A DNA stretch of 25,573 bases from an uncultured Blautia sp. (GCA_934373235.1 CAKROW010000038.1:1-25573); one strand, 5' to 3'; counted from the first letter of the stretch, positions 17,736 through 25,346 are shown. Made by a program: numbers and translations. The notes: a model not told the origin generated them from the sequence alone.

Positions 17736-18299
17736 TTATTCAAGAAAATCGTCTTCTTCATAAGAAGCGAAGTCATCCTCAGCTCTGGACTTGCCGCCAA
17801 GAGGTTCACCGTCTCGAATCTTCTGGAGATTATTGAGACCGCAAGCAATTCCCTTGTTGCCGTTGCTGTTAAAAGCGTAGAGATTGATGGAAGCTCTGCC
17901 GTAGACACCGGAATATACTTCGGATCTCTCAAGGATAGGCTGACGGTCTGCATCAACGATGCCAGGTGCGGAAGCACTATTGGCATTGATGAAATATGCA
18001 TTTGCATATGCCGGATCGTCAGGTCTTTCTAAGTCACCATCACGAAGAGGTGTTTTGAGGATAGAGAGCGCAGGAACGGTTTTGCCATTTCCTTTAAGCT
18101 TGCTCTGACCTTCCTCATAAGCGGCTTCGATAGCGGCTTTAATCTTGTTAACGGTTACGGTGTCAGACTTGGGAATGATGAGGGAGACACTGTACTTCGG
18201 TGCGCCTCCGTTGATGCTTTTTGCATCCCATACATTCGCATAGCTCCAACGTGTATTTACTCCTGTGATTACCTTTGTAGGGTTCTGAATCTTTGCCAT
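17736..18299 (-). CDS. DUF2815 family phage protein, probable single-strand DNA-binding
   Basis: 187 aa. The start AKIQNPTKVITGVNTRWSYA and the segment GGAPKYSVSLIIPKSD are typical of DUF2815. The acidic C-terminus (EEDDFLE) resembles the acidic tails of single-strand DNA-binding proteins, which recruit partners. The family is common between DUF2800 and the polymerase in Firmicutes phages, so it probably serves phage replication or recombination. AAAGGAGG lies 7-9 nt before the ATG. The long leader upstream (18329-18495) is strongly structured. Binding activity is inferred, not visible. Confidence 0.88.
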   Translation of the reverse strand: MAKIQNPTKVITGVNTRWSYANVWDAKSINGGAPKYSVSLIIPKSDTVTVNKIKAAIEAAYEEGQSKLKGNGKTVPALSILKTPLRDGDLERPDDPAYANAYFINANSASAPGIVDADRQPILERSEVYSGVYGRASINLYAFNSNGNKGIACGLNNLQKIRDGEPLGGKSRAEDDFASYEEDDFLE

Positions 18300-18328
18300 A
18301 ATATTGGCCCTCCTTTATTTGTCTTGTG

Positions 18329-18495
18329 GTATAAGTCCACGGAATCATTTCGTGCTTTGCACTTTCATGATTTCTACGTAAATTCGCAATCCACCTTATC
18401 AGGCTACTTGCTCATTTCCGTTGTCGTCTCTAATGCTTAAACAGATATGTCTGCGAGCAGCCAATCTGCTTTAAGCATTGAGACTGGACTTATAC
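18329..18495 (-). ncRNA. Structured intergenic RNA between DUF2800 and DUF2815 genes
   Basis: A 167-nt leader with several long perfect helices. A closing stem pairs 18329-18338 with 18486-18495 (GTATAAGTCC arms, extendable by one pair). A second stem pairs 18426-18441 with 18470-18484, 15 pairs around one bulge, with a further CAGAT/ATCTG helix inside. ACGGAA (18339-18344) can pair with TTCCGT (18416-18421). A branched hairpin has AATCAT/ATGATT and GTGC/GCAC with a 3-nt loop. The 5' arm overlaps the DUF2800 stop codon. Strand is assigned from the flanking operon. I recall published candidate RNA motifs named after DUF2800 and DUF2815; this may be one, but I cannot match it. It could be a cis regulator of DUF2815 or a processed small RNA. 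Confidence 0.8.
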
Positions 18496-19623
18496 GCTAA
18501 AATCATCTATTGCTGTATTCATTGCCGGTCTCTTATCGGATTCCGGTACCAATGTTGGTTTACCTGGTGGCTTATATACAAGCTCACCTAATAGCTCTTC
18601 AAATTTCTTCTTTCCGAGCATTGTGCTCATGGCAGTGATGCCAAGTAGCTTTTTCTCATACGGGTCGTAGCCCGCATCTTTTACTATGAATGCCACAGCG
18701 GCTTCATCAGTAAATTTTCTGTTTGATCTTCCTTCTACGATTTTCCAACCATCGAAGTGAACACCGGACTGAGCCTGCTGTAAGGCATATTCCTTGATGT
18801 CATTTCCCCAGGAAATCATTTCATCTACCTTTGCTAAGATAGCGGCGATTTCTATGTCATCCAGGGTAGCTGGCATTTCAAAGTCATATTTTGCAAGCTC
18901 AAGATTGTATTCGGCGCGCTTTCTGCAGGTGGCTTTTATCTTACAGAACTGACAGTGGTCACCGGCTTTGAATTCACCTTCGCCTATATAGGCAAGCTGT
19001 GCGGTAGGTGCCAGAACTTCGTCTGCCCATTTCAGAAGCTTCTCTTTGGAAATGGTGTAAGTACTGATGTTGTCACGTCTTGGCTGGAAAATGGTCATCT
19101 TTATCTGATTGATGTCGTAGAGATCTCCGAAAGCATCCAATGCACCCAAGGCGTAGCACATCATCTGACTGTTTCCGCCATGCTCATCATCACCTGCACT
19201 TACCAGAACGCCGAGACCGTGCTTGTAATCGATAATCTGCAATACTTCATCTGCAACGATGACACAGTCACCGGTTCCAAAGCCGTTTTCAACCCAGCGG
19301 GAGAAGTCCAGTCGCTGTTCGATCATGACCTGTGGGTCTTGGCATAATTCCTTGGCTGCTTCGATTTGTTCCAGTACATAACTCCTGTATTCCTCTGCGC
19401 AGTTTTGCATTTCGGCATCGTAGAAGGTCAGGTTTTCTGTTGGATCAGTGACAGCTCTGCCAAGAGCCTTTTCCACAAGGTAGGCGCACAGCTCATGACA
19501 ATCGGTTCCCTGCTGTGCATATTCAGATGTTTGATCTGCAATATTGGCACAGAGCTTTGCGCTTGGCGGACAGGCTAACCATCTGTGACTGGCAGAAGCG
19601 GAAAGATATGCATGTTTAGGCAT
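18490..19623 (-). CDS. DUF2800 family Cas4/RecB-like nuclease
   Basis: 377 aa from ATG 19623, chosen over the upstream TTG at 19629 because GAGGTG is spaced 7 nt before it. PD-(D/E)xK signs are EQRLDFSRW, GTGDCVIVADE and IIDYKHG. A single early Cys (WLACPPSAKL) and a late C-x2-C-x5-C (CQFCKIKATC) match the four-cysteine iron-sulfur cluster of Cas4/AddB-like nucleases. Probable role: 5'-3' single-strand exonuclease in phage replication or recombination, with DUF2815 as likely partner. The start overlaps the preceding gene by 8 nt. Its stop codon lies inside the 5' stem of the structured RNA. Confidence 0.9.
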   Translation of the reverse strand: MPKHAYLSASASHRWLACPPSAKLCANIADQTSEYAQQGTDCHELCAYLVEKALGRAVTDPTENLTFYDAEMQNCAEEYRSYVLEQIEAAKELCQDPQVMIEQRLDFSRWVENGFGTGDCVIVADEVLQIIDYKHGLGVLVSAGDDEHGGNSQMMCYALGALDAFGDLYDINQIKMTIFQPRRDNISTYTISKEKLLKWADEVLAPTAQLAYIGEGEFKAGDHCQFCKIKATCRKRAEYNLELAKYDFEMPATLDDIEIAAILAKVDEMISWGNDIKEYALQQAQSGVHFDGWKIVEGRSNRKFTDEAAVAFIVKDAGYDPYEKKLLGITAMSTMLGKKKFEELLGELVYKPPGKPTLVPESDKRPAMNTAIDDFSV

Positions 19624-19981
19624 TTCCAATCACCTCTGCTTCCTTAAGAATGGCTGCATAGTCATCAGGATTTACCTGCTTTAACTGCTGAGCGCCATAT
19701 TTCTCAAGAAGCTCTTTGACTTCCTTCTTATATCCAGCGGCTGATTTGGAAGCGAGTACTGCACGAACATCTTCCTTTGTATAAGAAGGTTCAGGTGCTT
19801 CCTCTGTTTTAGTCGGTTCGGGAGCTTTTGCGGCTTTCTTGGTTGACTTGGTTTCTGCTTTTGTTGGTGCTTCTTCTGTAGAAGAGAAGATGTCCTTGAG
19901 TGCATTCGCGGCTTTGATCATTCCTTCACCGTAGGCAATCATTTCATCAAGCACCTGAGATAATTCACTCATTCTGCTCAT
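19616..19981 (-). CDS. Phage protein of unknown function with Lys/Ala/Pro-rich linker
   Basis: 121 aa from the ATG at 19981 (SRMSELSQVLDEMIAYGEG). An in-frame ATG at 19996 would add five residues, but GGAGG is 8 nt before the internal one, so I prefer it. The N-terminal helix is followed by a low-complexity linker of Thr, Lys, Ala, Glu and Pro (about residues 40-75). A small C-terminal domain follows (YTKEDVRAVLASKSAAGYKK, then ELLEKYGAQQLKQV). The C-terminal part recalls the small domain seen in phage recombination or Rho/SAP-like accessory proteins, but I would not assign it. It overlaps both neighbours, so it is part of one translational chain with DUF2800. Confidence 0.8.
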   Translation of the reverse strand: MSRMSELSQVLDEMIAYGEGMIKAANALKDIFSSTEEAPTKAETKSTKKAAKAPEPTKTEEAPEPSYTKEDVRAVLASKSAAGYKKEVKELLEKYGAQQLKQVNPDDYAAILKEAEVIGNA

Positions 19982-20129
19982 CTTGTTTTCCTCCATTTTC
20001 TGTATTCTGTTGTCTTAGATTGGCTGCCAGTCGTTTGGCTACAACACTGATTGCGATGAGAGTGTCAATAAGCTCTTCATCAATGGACGGTGTAGCCTGC
20101 TGGCTTTTATCAATCGTTTCTGTCTGCAT
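19965..20129 (-). CDS. Small phage protein, 54 aa, first gene of the leftward arm
   Basis: Reads MQTETIDKSQQATPSID, then EELIDTLIAISVVAKRLAAN, then a polar Gln/Glu-rich end. AGGTG is 6 nt before the ATG, and the 3' end overlaps the next gene start by 17 nt. A central amphipathic helix is visible but no known domain. It is supported by a good ribosome binding site, tight coupling and position at the head of the operon. Function unknown. Confidence 0.7.
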   Translation of the reverse strand: MQTETIDKSQQATPSIDEELIDTLIAISVVAKRLAANLRQQNTENGGKQDEQNE

Positions 20130-20171
20130 CTGCAGCACCTCACTTTCCGAATGGCTTTCGTGCCTTTCTAT

Positions 20172-20391
20172 CTTCCTAAGCGCATCTGCAGATTATTTTT
20201 CCGGTCGGGAGTATTATTTTTTGAAAAAGTTTTGAAAAGAGCCAGGGCAATTTTCGCTTTTATTAAGGATGCGATTCTGCTCTGGCTGATTTTTTGCAAA
20301 TTATTTTGTTTACTGACCGGAAAAGTGAAGGTCAAACCCGCTTAGGAAGTTAGGAGGATTTTGTTCCTTACTTTATAGAAACGAGGTTTGA
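20172..20391. promoter_or_regulatory. Divergent intergenic control region with nested inverted repeats
   Basis: The 265-nt gap between the two phage arms holds nested pairs: 20172-20182 with 20339-20349 (CTTCCTAAGCG, 11 of 11), 20197-20206 with 20315-20324 (TTTTCCGGTC, 10 of 10, plus AGTA/TACT) and 20240-20248 with 20279-20287 (AGCCAGGGC, 9 pairs, one wobble). TTTTTT follows the inner hairpin on the + strand. TCAAACC (20332-20338) also pairs with GGTTTGA (20385-20391) across the primase ribosome binding site GAGG. It must contain two promoters, but none is convincing; a - strand TTGACC with a poor -10 is the best. Could be a leader RNA, a replication origin, or both. Confidence 0.65.
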
Positions 20392-20394
20392 GAT

Positions 20395-22686
20395 ATGCAG
20401 GTAACGATTTTTACAGCAAACTGCATTGGCCAGGCCGCAAACTGCAGCTACCCGAACCGGGTGACGGTGAATACGCCGGAGCAGCTTCGGGAGGCGGTGA
20501 AGGCAGATCATGTTTGCGCAGAGTACAAAGGAAACTATCGAGGTATTGGTAATTTCATTCGTTCAGATGTGATTGTCATGGATATTGATAATGACCATTC
20601 AGAGGAACCGACAGAATGGATTACGGCTGAGAAGCTGGAGGAAATATTCCCTGATATGGAATATATGCTTGCTTCCAGTAGACATCATCTGCTTCCAAAG
20701 GAGGGCAAGTCAGCCAGACCGAGATATCACATCTATTTTCCTATTTCAGAGATTACAGATGCAGAAGTGTATGGAAATCTGAAGAAGGCGTTGCAGAAGG
20801 AGTATCCCTTCTTTGATGGAAATGCATTGGATGCAGCAAGATTTATCTTCGGTGCTGATTGTGAAGAAGTATTGGTACATGATGGCTGGATGACTATTGA
20901 TGAAGAAATTGATGTCAGTCAGGTAGCTGAGGAAGAAGATTTTGATTCCGAGGATTCGGAGAGTGCATCTGGTGGGCAGATTCTGGAAGGTAGCAGAAAT
21001 AATACTATGAGCCGTTTTGCCGGGCGTGTGCTGAAACGCTATGGAATTACGGAAAAAGCACACGAGGCATTCTTAGAACATGCAAAGAAATGTGATCCGC
21101 CGCTACCGGAGTCGGAGCTTAAGACTATCTGGAACAGTGCAGTGAAGTTCTTCAAGAAAAGTATCGTGAATCAGGAGGGGTACATACCGCCTGATGAATA
21201 TAATACAGATTTTGAAAGTGCTTCATTGAAGCCTGAAGATTATTCGGATATCGGACAGGCAAAGGTATTAGTTCGAGAGTATGGAAATGAACTCAAATAT
21301 ACGAGTGCTACAGACTTTTTAAGATTCGATGGTGAGTGTTGGCGAGAGGATAAGCAGATGGCGATTGGTGCTGTTGAGGAATTCTTGGATCTGCAGCTTC
21401 AGGATGCTATGGATGAAGTGGCAAGAGTTGAGAAGGCGTTGGAGGATGCAGGTGTACCGAAGGAATCTATCCAGGCTGGCCCGAAGGAGCTTTTAAAAGA
21501 GGTAGATGGAAAGCTTATTCCTTTGGTTTATATGCTGATGGGTGCTCAGACTTATCTGAAGTTTGTTCAGAAGAGACGTGATTACAAATATATTGTGTCT
21601 GCGGCAAATACGGCGAAGCCGATGATTGCTATTTCCGTGTCTGATTTGGATAAAAACGAGAATCTGATTAATACACCTTATGCAACCTATGACCTTCGAA
21701 AAGGGCTTGCAGGGGAACTGCGGCATAATCCTGAGGATCTGATTACAAAGATTACTGCGTGTTCTCCGGGAGAGGATGGGAAACAGATATGGCTGGATGC
21801 CTTGAATCTTTTCTTCTGCAAGGATCAGAAACTGATTGATTATGTGCAGGAGACGGTTGGAATGGCTGCAATCGGTAAGGTTTATCAAGAGCACATGATT
21901 ATTGCTTATGGTGGCGGTGCCAATGGTAAGAGTACCTTCTGGAATACCATTTTCAGAGTACTTGGAAATTATGCTGGAAAGCTTTCAGCGGAAGCCTTGA
22001 CCATGAATTGCAAGCGAAATGTGAAGCCGGAGATGGCAGAGCTTAAGGGGAAACGTCTCATCATTTCTTCGGAAATGGAGGAAGGTATGAGATTGAATAC
22101 CGCTGTGGTGAAGCAGCTTTGCTCTACGGATGAGATTCAGGCAGAGAAGAAGTATAAGGATCCGTTTTCCTTTGTACCGTCACATACATTGGTTCTCTAT
22201 ACCAACCATCTTCCAAAGGTAGGAGCCAATGATGACGGTATCTGGAGAAGGTTGGTGGTCATTCCCTTCAACGCAAAGATTACAGGGAAAAGCGACATCA
22301 AAAACTATGCTGACTATCTGTTTGAGCATGCCGGTCCTGCGATTATGAGCTGGATTATCGAAGGTGCGAAGAGGGCGATTGATAAGAATTTTCATACGAC
22401 ACTGCCGGATGTCGTAGAGGCTGCTATTCAGGCATACCGCGAGGACAATGACTGGCTGGGGCAGTTCCTGGAGGAATGCTGTGAGATGGATCCTTCTTAT
22501 AAGGAAAAATCGGGTGAACTGTATCAGGCTTACAGAGCGCATTGCATGCAGAACGGCGAATATATCCGTAGTACTACGGATTTCTATTCTTCGATGGACA
22601 AGGCTGGCTATAACCGTATTCGCAAGAATACCGGAGTGCAGGTCGTGGGATTGAAGCTTAAGGAAGGACAGGATTTTTTGGAGTAA
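20395..22686 (+). CDS. Phage primase fused to SF3 (D5/P4-type) helicase
   Basis: 763 aa. The N-terminal half resembles an archaeo-eukaryotic-type primase: DIDND at about residues 63-67 as the metal site and SARPRYHIYFPI as the downstream His motif. A D5_N-like linker follows. The helicase has Walker A GGGANGKS at about 506, Walker B-like KRLIISSEMEEG, and the sensor-type LYTNHLPKVGANDDGIWRR. It should unwind the phage origin and prime synthesis for the family A polymerase encoded divergently. GAGG precedes the ATG, next to a helix that could mask it. Length is normal for fused phage primase-helicases. Confidence 0.94.
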   Translation: MQVTIFTANCIGQAANCSYPNRVTVNTPEQLREAVKADHVCAEYKGNYRGIGNFIRSDVIVMDIDNDHSEEPTEWITAEKLEEIFPDMEYMLASSRHHLLPKEGKSARPRYHIYFPISEITDAEVYGNLKKALQKEYPFFDGNALDAARFIFGADCEEVLVHDGWMTIDEEIDVSQVAEEEDFDSEDSESASGGQILEGSRNNTMSRFAGRVLKRYGITEKAHEAFLEHAKKCDPPLPESELKTIWNSAVKFFKKSIVNQEGYIPPDEYNTDFESASLKPEDYSDIGQAKVLVREYGNELKYTSATDFLRFDGECWREDKQMAIGAVEEFLDLQLQDAMDEVARVEKALEDAGVPKESIQAGPKELLKEVDGKLIPLVYMLMGAQTYLKFVQKRRDYKYIVSAANTAKPMIAISVSDLDKNENLINTPYATYDLRKGLAGELRHNPEDLITKITACSPGEDGKQIWLDALNLFFCKDQKLIDYVQETVGMAAIGKVYQEHMIIAYGGGANGKSTFWNTIFRVLGNYAGKLSAEALTMNCKRNVKPEMAELKGKRLIISSEMEEGMRLNTAVVKQLCSTDEIQAEKKYKDPFSFVPSHTLVLYTNHLPKVGANDDGIWRRLVVIPFNAKITGKSDIKNYADYLFEHAGPAIMSWIIEGAKRAIDKNFHTTLPDVVEAAIQAYREDNDWLGQFLEECCEMDPSYKEKSGELYQAYRAHCMQNGEYIRSTTDFYSSMDKAGYNRIRKNTGVQVVGLKLKEGQDFLE

Positions 22687-22699
22687 GAAAAAGCCCTTT

Positions 22700-22800
22700 T
22701 GTGTAGGTCGTTAACCTCAGTACATAAAAGTCCCTTTAGGAAGAATTTGAATAAAAACTGCCTAAGAGAGTTTTACGGAACGAGGTACTCGACCTGCACA
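22700..22800 (+). ncRNA. Structured intergenic element with closing stem and possible pseudoknot
   Basis: An 11-pair closing helix joins 22700-22710 (TGTGTAGGTCG) to 22790-22800 (CGACCTGCACA), with one T-G wobble. Inside, AAAACT (22754-22759) pairs with AGTTTT (22769-22774). The loop bases CCTAAG (22761-22766) can pair with TTTAGG (22735-22740), which makes an H-type pseudoknot. ACCTC (22714-22718) with GAGGT (22782-22786) is a further option. It fills the 140-nt gap between primase and VRR-NUC, ending 16 nt before the GGAGG of the VRR-NUC gene. I do not recognise a named family. Could be a leader regulating downstream genes or a small RNA. Confidence 0.6.
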
Positions 22801-22826
22801 CCTGTTAAGAATGATGGAGGCATGCG

Positions 22827-23105
22827 ATGCGTGAAAAATATATTGAACAGAAATTAGTGAGAGAGGTTAAAAAGCGTGGTGGCTTGTGTGAAAAGTGGAA
22901 TTCTGGTTCATCGGGCTGGCCCGACCGACTTGTTTTATTACCCGATGGGAAATTTGGGTTGGTGGAAGTGAAGGCGTCGGGAAAGAAGCCAAGAGTTTTA
23001 CAGGAGCACAGGCATGACCAGTTAAGGTCTCTTGGATATAAAGTATTCGTCCTGGATGATGCAGGACAGATTGGAGGGATTCTTGATGGAATACAAACCG
23101 CATGA
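22827..23105 (+). CDS. VRR-NUC domain nuclease
   Basis: 92 aa, entirely one VRR-NUC domain of the PD-(D/E)xK superfamily: REKYIEQKLVREVKKRGG, then KWNSGSSGWPDRLVLLP with the catalytic Asp, then FGLVEVKASGKKP with E-x-K, then HRHDQLRSLGYKVFVLDD. Stand-alone phage VRR-NUC proteins act as structure-specific DNA nucleases, probably resolving branched replication products. The start follows GGAGG. Its last 20 bases overlap the start of the SNF2 gene, so the pair is probably translated together. Confidence 0.94.
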   Translation: MREKYIEQKLVREVKKRGGLCEKWNSGSSGWPDRLVLLPDGKFGLVEVKASGKKPRVLQEHRHDQLRSLGYKVFVLDDAGQIGGILDGIQTA

Positions 23106-24456
23106 TTATCAGCAGTTTGCAATCAATTATATATTAGAACACCCGATAGCAGCCGTGATACTTGAGATGGGACTTGGTAAGACCAGTATTACGTTGACAG
23201 CTATTGAACAGCTTATTTATGACAGCTTTGAAGTAAGTAAGGTTTTGGTGGTGGCGCCACTTCGAGTTGCAAGAAATACCTGGAGTGATGAGATTCATAA
23301 GTGGAATCATCTGAAACACCTGAGATATTCCATTGTTCTTGGTTCAGCAGCAGAGCGGAAAAAGGCTTTGGAGGCGGATGCAGATATTTACATTATTAAC
23401 CGTGAAAATCTGCAGTGGTTGATTGAACAAAGTGGAGTGAAATTTTTCTGGGATATGGTAGTTTTGGATGAGCTATCCAGCTTTAAGAATTGGAACTGTA
23501 AACGCTTTAAGGCATTTATGAAGGTTAGGCCAAATGTGAAAAGGGTAATCGGGCTCACTGGTACACCTTCCAGCAATGGACTGATGGATCTGTTTGCAGA
23601 ATTCAAATGTCTGGATATGGGAGAAAGACTTGGAAGATTTATCAGCCAGTATCGTGTGAATTATTTTGTGCCAGACAGGATGAATGGTCCGATTGTTTAT
23701 TCTTATAAGCTAAGAAATGGAGCTGAGGAACAGATTTATGAGAAGATTTCCGATATCACGATTTCTATGAAAGCCTTGGATCATTTACAGATGCCGGAGC
23801 TTATCAGTAATGAATATCCGGTTTATATGGATGATGAGGAAGCGAAGCTTTATGCGGACATGGAAGAGGATTTATTTATTCCTTTGAAAAAGGGAGAGAT
23901 TACAGCAGCAAATGCAGCGGCTCTTTCCGGGAAGCTTCTTCAGATGGCAAATGGCGCTGTGTATTCCGATGATGGCGATGAGATTGTAATCCACGATCAG
24001 AAGCTGGATGCCCTTGAGGATATGATTGAAGCAGCAAACGGCAGACCTGTTATGGTGGCTTACTGGTTCAAACATGATTTATCAAGGATTATGCGAAGAC
24101 TTACTGAGAAAATGATTCCTTTTGAAAAATTGGATTCTGAGGAAAGCATCAGAAAATGGAATCGTGGGGAGTTGCAGGTGGCGTTAATACATCCAGCTTC
24201 TGCCGGGCATGGTTTGAATCTGCAATCAGGTGGAAATATGCTGATTTGGTTTGGACTTACCTGGAGTCTGGAACTATATCAACAGACGGTGGCAAGACTT
24301 TGGAGACAAGGACAGACTGCGGAGACGGTGGTGGTTCAGCATATTATTACTGCTGGAACAATAGATGAGGATGTTATGAAGGCTTTAGCAAGTAAGGATA
24401 TGACACAAAATAGATTGATTGCTGCAGTAAAAGCGAGGGTAACACATGGCAGGTAA
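23086..24456 (+). CDS. Phage SNF2-family DNA helicase
   Basis: 456 aa from ATG 23086, which has GGAGGG at ideal distance; an in-frame TTG at 23032 has no such site. Motifs: PHDYQQFAINYI (Q-type), EMGLGKTSIT near residue 27, DELSSFK near 128, LTGTPSSNG, HPASAGHGLNLQ and QQTVARLWRQGQ. This is the compact phage SNF2 type, lacking accessory domains, that regularly follows VRR-NUC. It probably remodels DNA or branches during phage replication or recombination together with the VRR-NUC nuclease. Unrelated in detail to the large helicase of the defence operon, which has an N-terminal PLD-like domain. Confidence 0.95.
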   Translation: MEYKPHDYQQFAINYILEHPIAAVILEMGLGKTSITLTAIEQLIYDSFEVSKVLVVAPLRVARNTWSDEIHKWNHLKHLRYSIVLGSAAERKKALEADADIYIINRENLQWLIEQSGVKFFWDMVVLDELSSFKNWNCKRFKAFMKVRPNVKRVIGLTGTPSSNGLMDLFAEFKCLDMGERLGRFISQYRVNYFVPDRMNGPIVYSYKLRNGAEEQIYEKISDITISMKALDHLQMPELISNEYPVYMDDEEAKLYADMEEDLFIPLKKGEITAANAAALSGKLLQMANGAVYSDDGDEIVIHDQKLDALEDMIEAANGRPVMVAYWFKHDLSRIMRRLTEKMIPFEKLDSEESIRKWNRGELQVALIHPASAGHGLNLQSGGNMLIWFGLTWSLELYQQTVARLWRQGQTAETVVVQHIITAGTIDEDVMKALASKDMTQNRLIAAVKARVTHGR

Positions 24457-24691
24457 GAACCAATTTGAAGACCCATATGAAAGACTTGCGAATGCGATTA
24501 TCCTTAGTGCGGTTGCTGATTACAGAGCCGCACTCAAAAAGGTAAAGCGCAATCCAAAAAGCAAGGCGGCAATAGATGAAGCGTTACAGATTGAGAAGTT
24601 TTTCAGAAATTCGTGGTATCAACAGCTGACTTCGGTTGCTGGAGAATTCTTAATCCGTAAGCTTCAGGACGAAATAAGACAATCAGAGTAA
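24446..24691 (+). CDS. Small helical phage protein
   Basis: 81 aa. Reads as helices: DPYERLANAIILSAVADYRA, then a Lys-rich loop, then IDEALQIEKFFRNSWYQQL. GAGGG precedes the ATG, and the start overlaps the SNF2 stop by 11 nt. Proteins like this are common directly after the phage SNF2 gene; I know no function. The basic loop could touch nucleic acid. A gene of this position and length is well supported by coupling. Confidence 0.85.
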   Translation: MAGKNQFEDPYERLANAIILSAVADYRAALKKVKRNPKSKAAIDEALQIEKFFRNSWYQQLTSVAGEFLIRKLQDEIRQSE

Positions 24692-24723
24692 ATCCGAGGA
24701 AAATAACTTTTTGGAGGTGGCTT

Positions 24724-25140
24724 ATGACGGCTAAAGAGTATTTGAAACAGGCATATCTGTTGGATAAGCAGATACAGGTTGAAGTGAAGGAGCTGGAACA
24801 GCTTCGTGAAATGAGAGGCACGATTCAGGGATGTTCTTATGGAGAAAAGATTGGTACCAATCCGAATAGAAATCTGGAAGCACCATTTATTAAGACCATT
24901 GAAAAGATATGGGATTATGAGCAGAGGATTGATGCACAGATAAATAGATTGGTAGACCTTCGTTCAGAAATTAATGCGGCGATTGAAAGTATGGAGAACC
25001 CAGAGGAAAGACTTCTTTTGAAATATCGTTATCTGAAAAACGAGAGCTGGGAAGATATTTCCTACGAGCTTAATGTATCATATCGCACAGTACATCGTAT
25101 TCATGCATCAGCATTAAATAATTTTGTCGTACCGGAATAA
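24724..25140 (+). CDS. DUF1492 sigma-70 region 4-like phage regulator
   Basis: 138 aa. A helical N-terminal half (AKEYLKQAYLLDKQIQVEVK, then coiled coil to about residue 85) is followed by a region 4-like helix-turn-helix: NPEERLLLKYRYLKNESWED, then ISYELNVSYRTVHRIHASAL. This is the DUF1492/ArpU-like type found at the end of early phage operons, thought to switch on late genes. GGAGG is 4-5 nt before the ATG. A near-perfect palindrome begins two bases after its stop codon, followed by a -10-like box, which suggests that the protein or a partner acts there. Confidence 0.88.
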   Translation: MTAKEYLKQAYLLDKQIQVEVKELEQLREMRGTIQGCSYGEKIGTNPNRNLEAPFIKTIEKIWDYEQRIDAQINRLVDLRSEINAAIESMENPEERLLLKYRYLKNESWEDISYELNVSYRTVHRIHASALNNFVVPE

Positions 25141-25141
25141 G

Positions 25142-25190
25142 GTTGGCACACTTTGTCCCAACATGGCATAAGCATATATGTTAATATGAT
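25142..25190 (+). promoter_or_regulatory. Palindromic operator and possible late promoter
   Basis: GTTGG and CCAAC flank an imperfect centre: positions 25142-25150 pair with 25154-25162 in 8 of 9 places, around a CTT centre. TATGAT (25185-25190) is a 5-of-6 match to a -10 box. The place for a -35 box (about 25162-25167) is poor. The palindrome centre would be about 45 bases before the start, where activators often bind. Palindrome is seen; promoter and activator are inferred. Confidence 0.6.
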
Positions 25191-25213
25191 AGTGTAGAAA
25201 TTGTACGACAGAG

Positions 25214-25249
25214 AAGAGCCTTGGAAGCCAAAAACTTCCGGGGCTTTTT
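25214..25249 (+). terminator. Intrinsic terminator before the HNH gene
   Basis: Ten-pair stem GCCTTGGAAG (25218-25227) with CTTCCGGGGC (25235-25244), two wobbles and a 7-nt loop, followed by TTTTT (25245-25249); AGA before the stem can extend pairing into the T tract. It lies just beyond the putative late promoter, so it may be an early-operon terminator that late transcription must pass. Confidence 0.75.
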
Positions 25250-25346
25250 GCGCGAGTAGCGATGAAAATGCCGTGCTTGCACGAGTATTTGAGGAGCACC
25301 GCGACAACGAGAAAAATTGTTTTCGAGTGGGAAAGAGGTGGATGCA

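Noticed and set aside
18329..18495. IscB-type guide RNA (HEARO) as identity of the structured RNA
   Set aside because: No IscB/HNH-RuvC gene adjoins it and I cannot match the conserved core; location fits a DUF2800/DUF2815-linked motif better.
20151..20345. 64-codon + strand frame with a hydrophobic stretch (AIFAFIKDAILLWLIF)
   Set aside because: It coincides with the nested inverted repeats, has no ribosome binding site before its ATG, and its start region overlaps the leader of the leftward operon.
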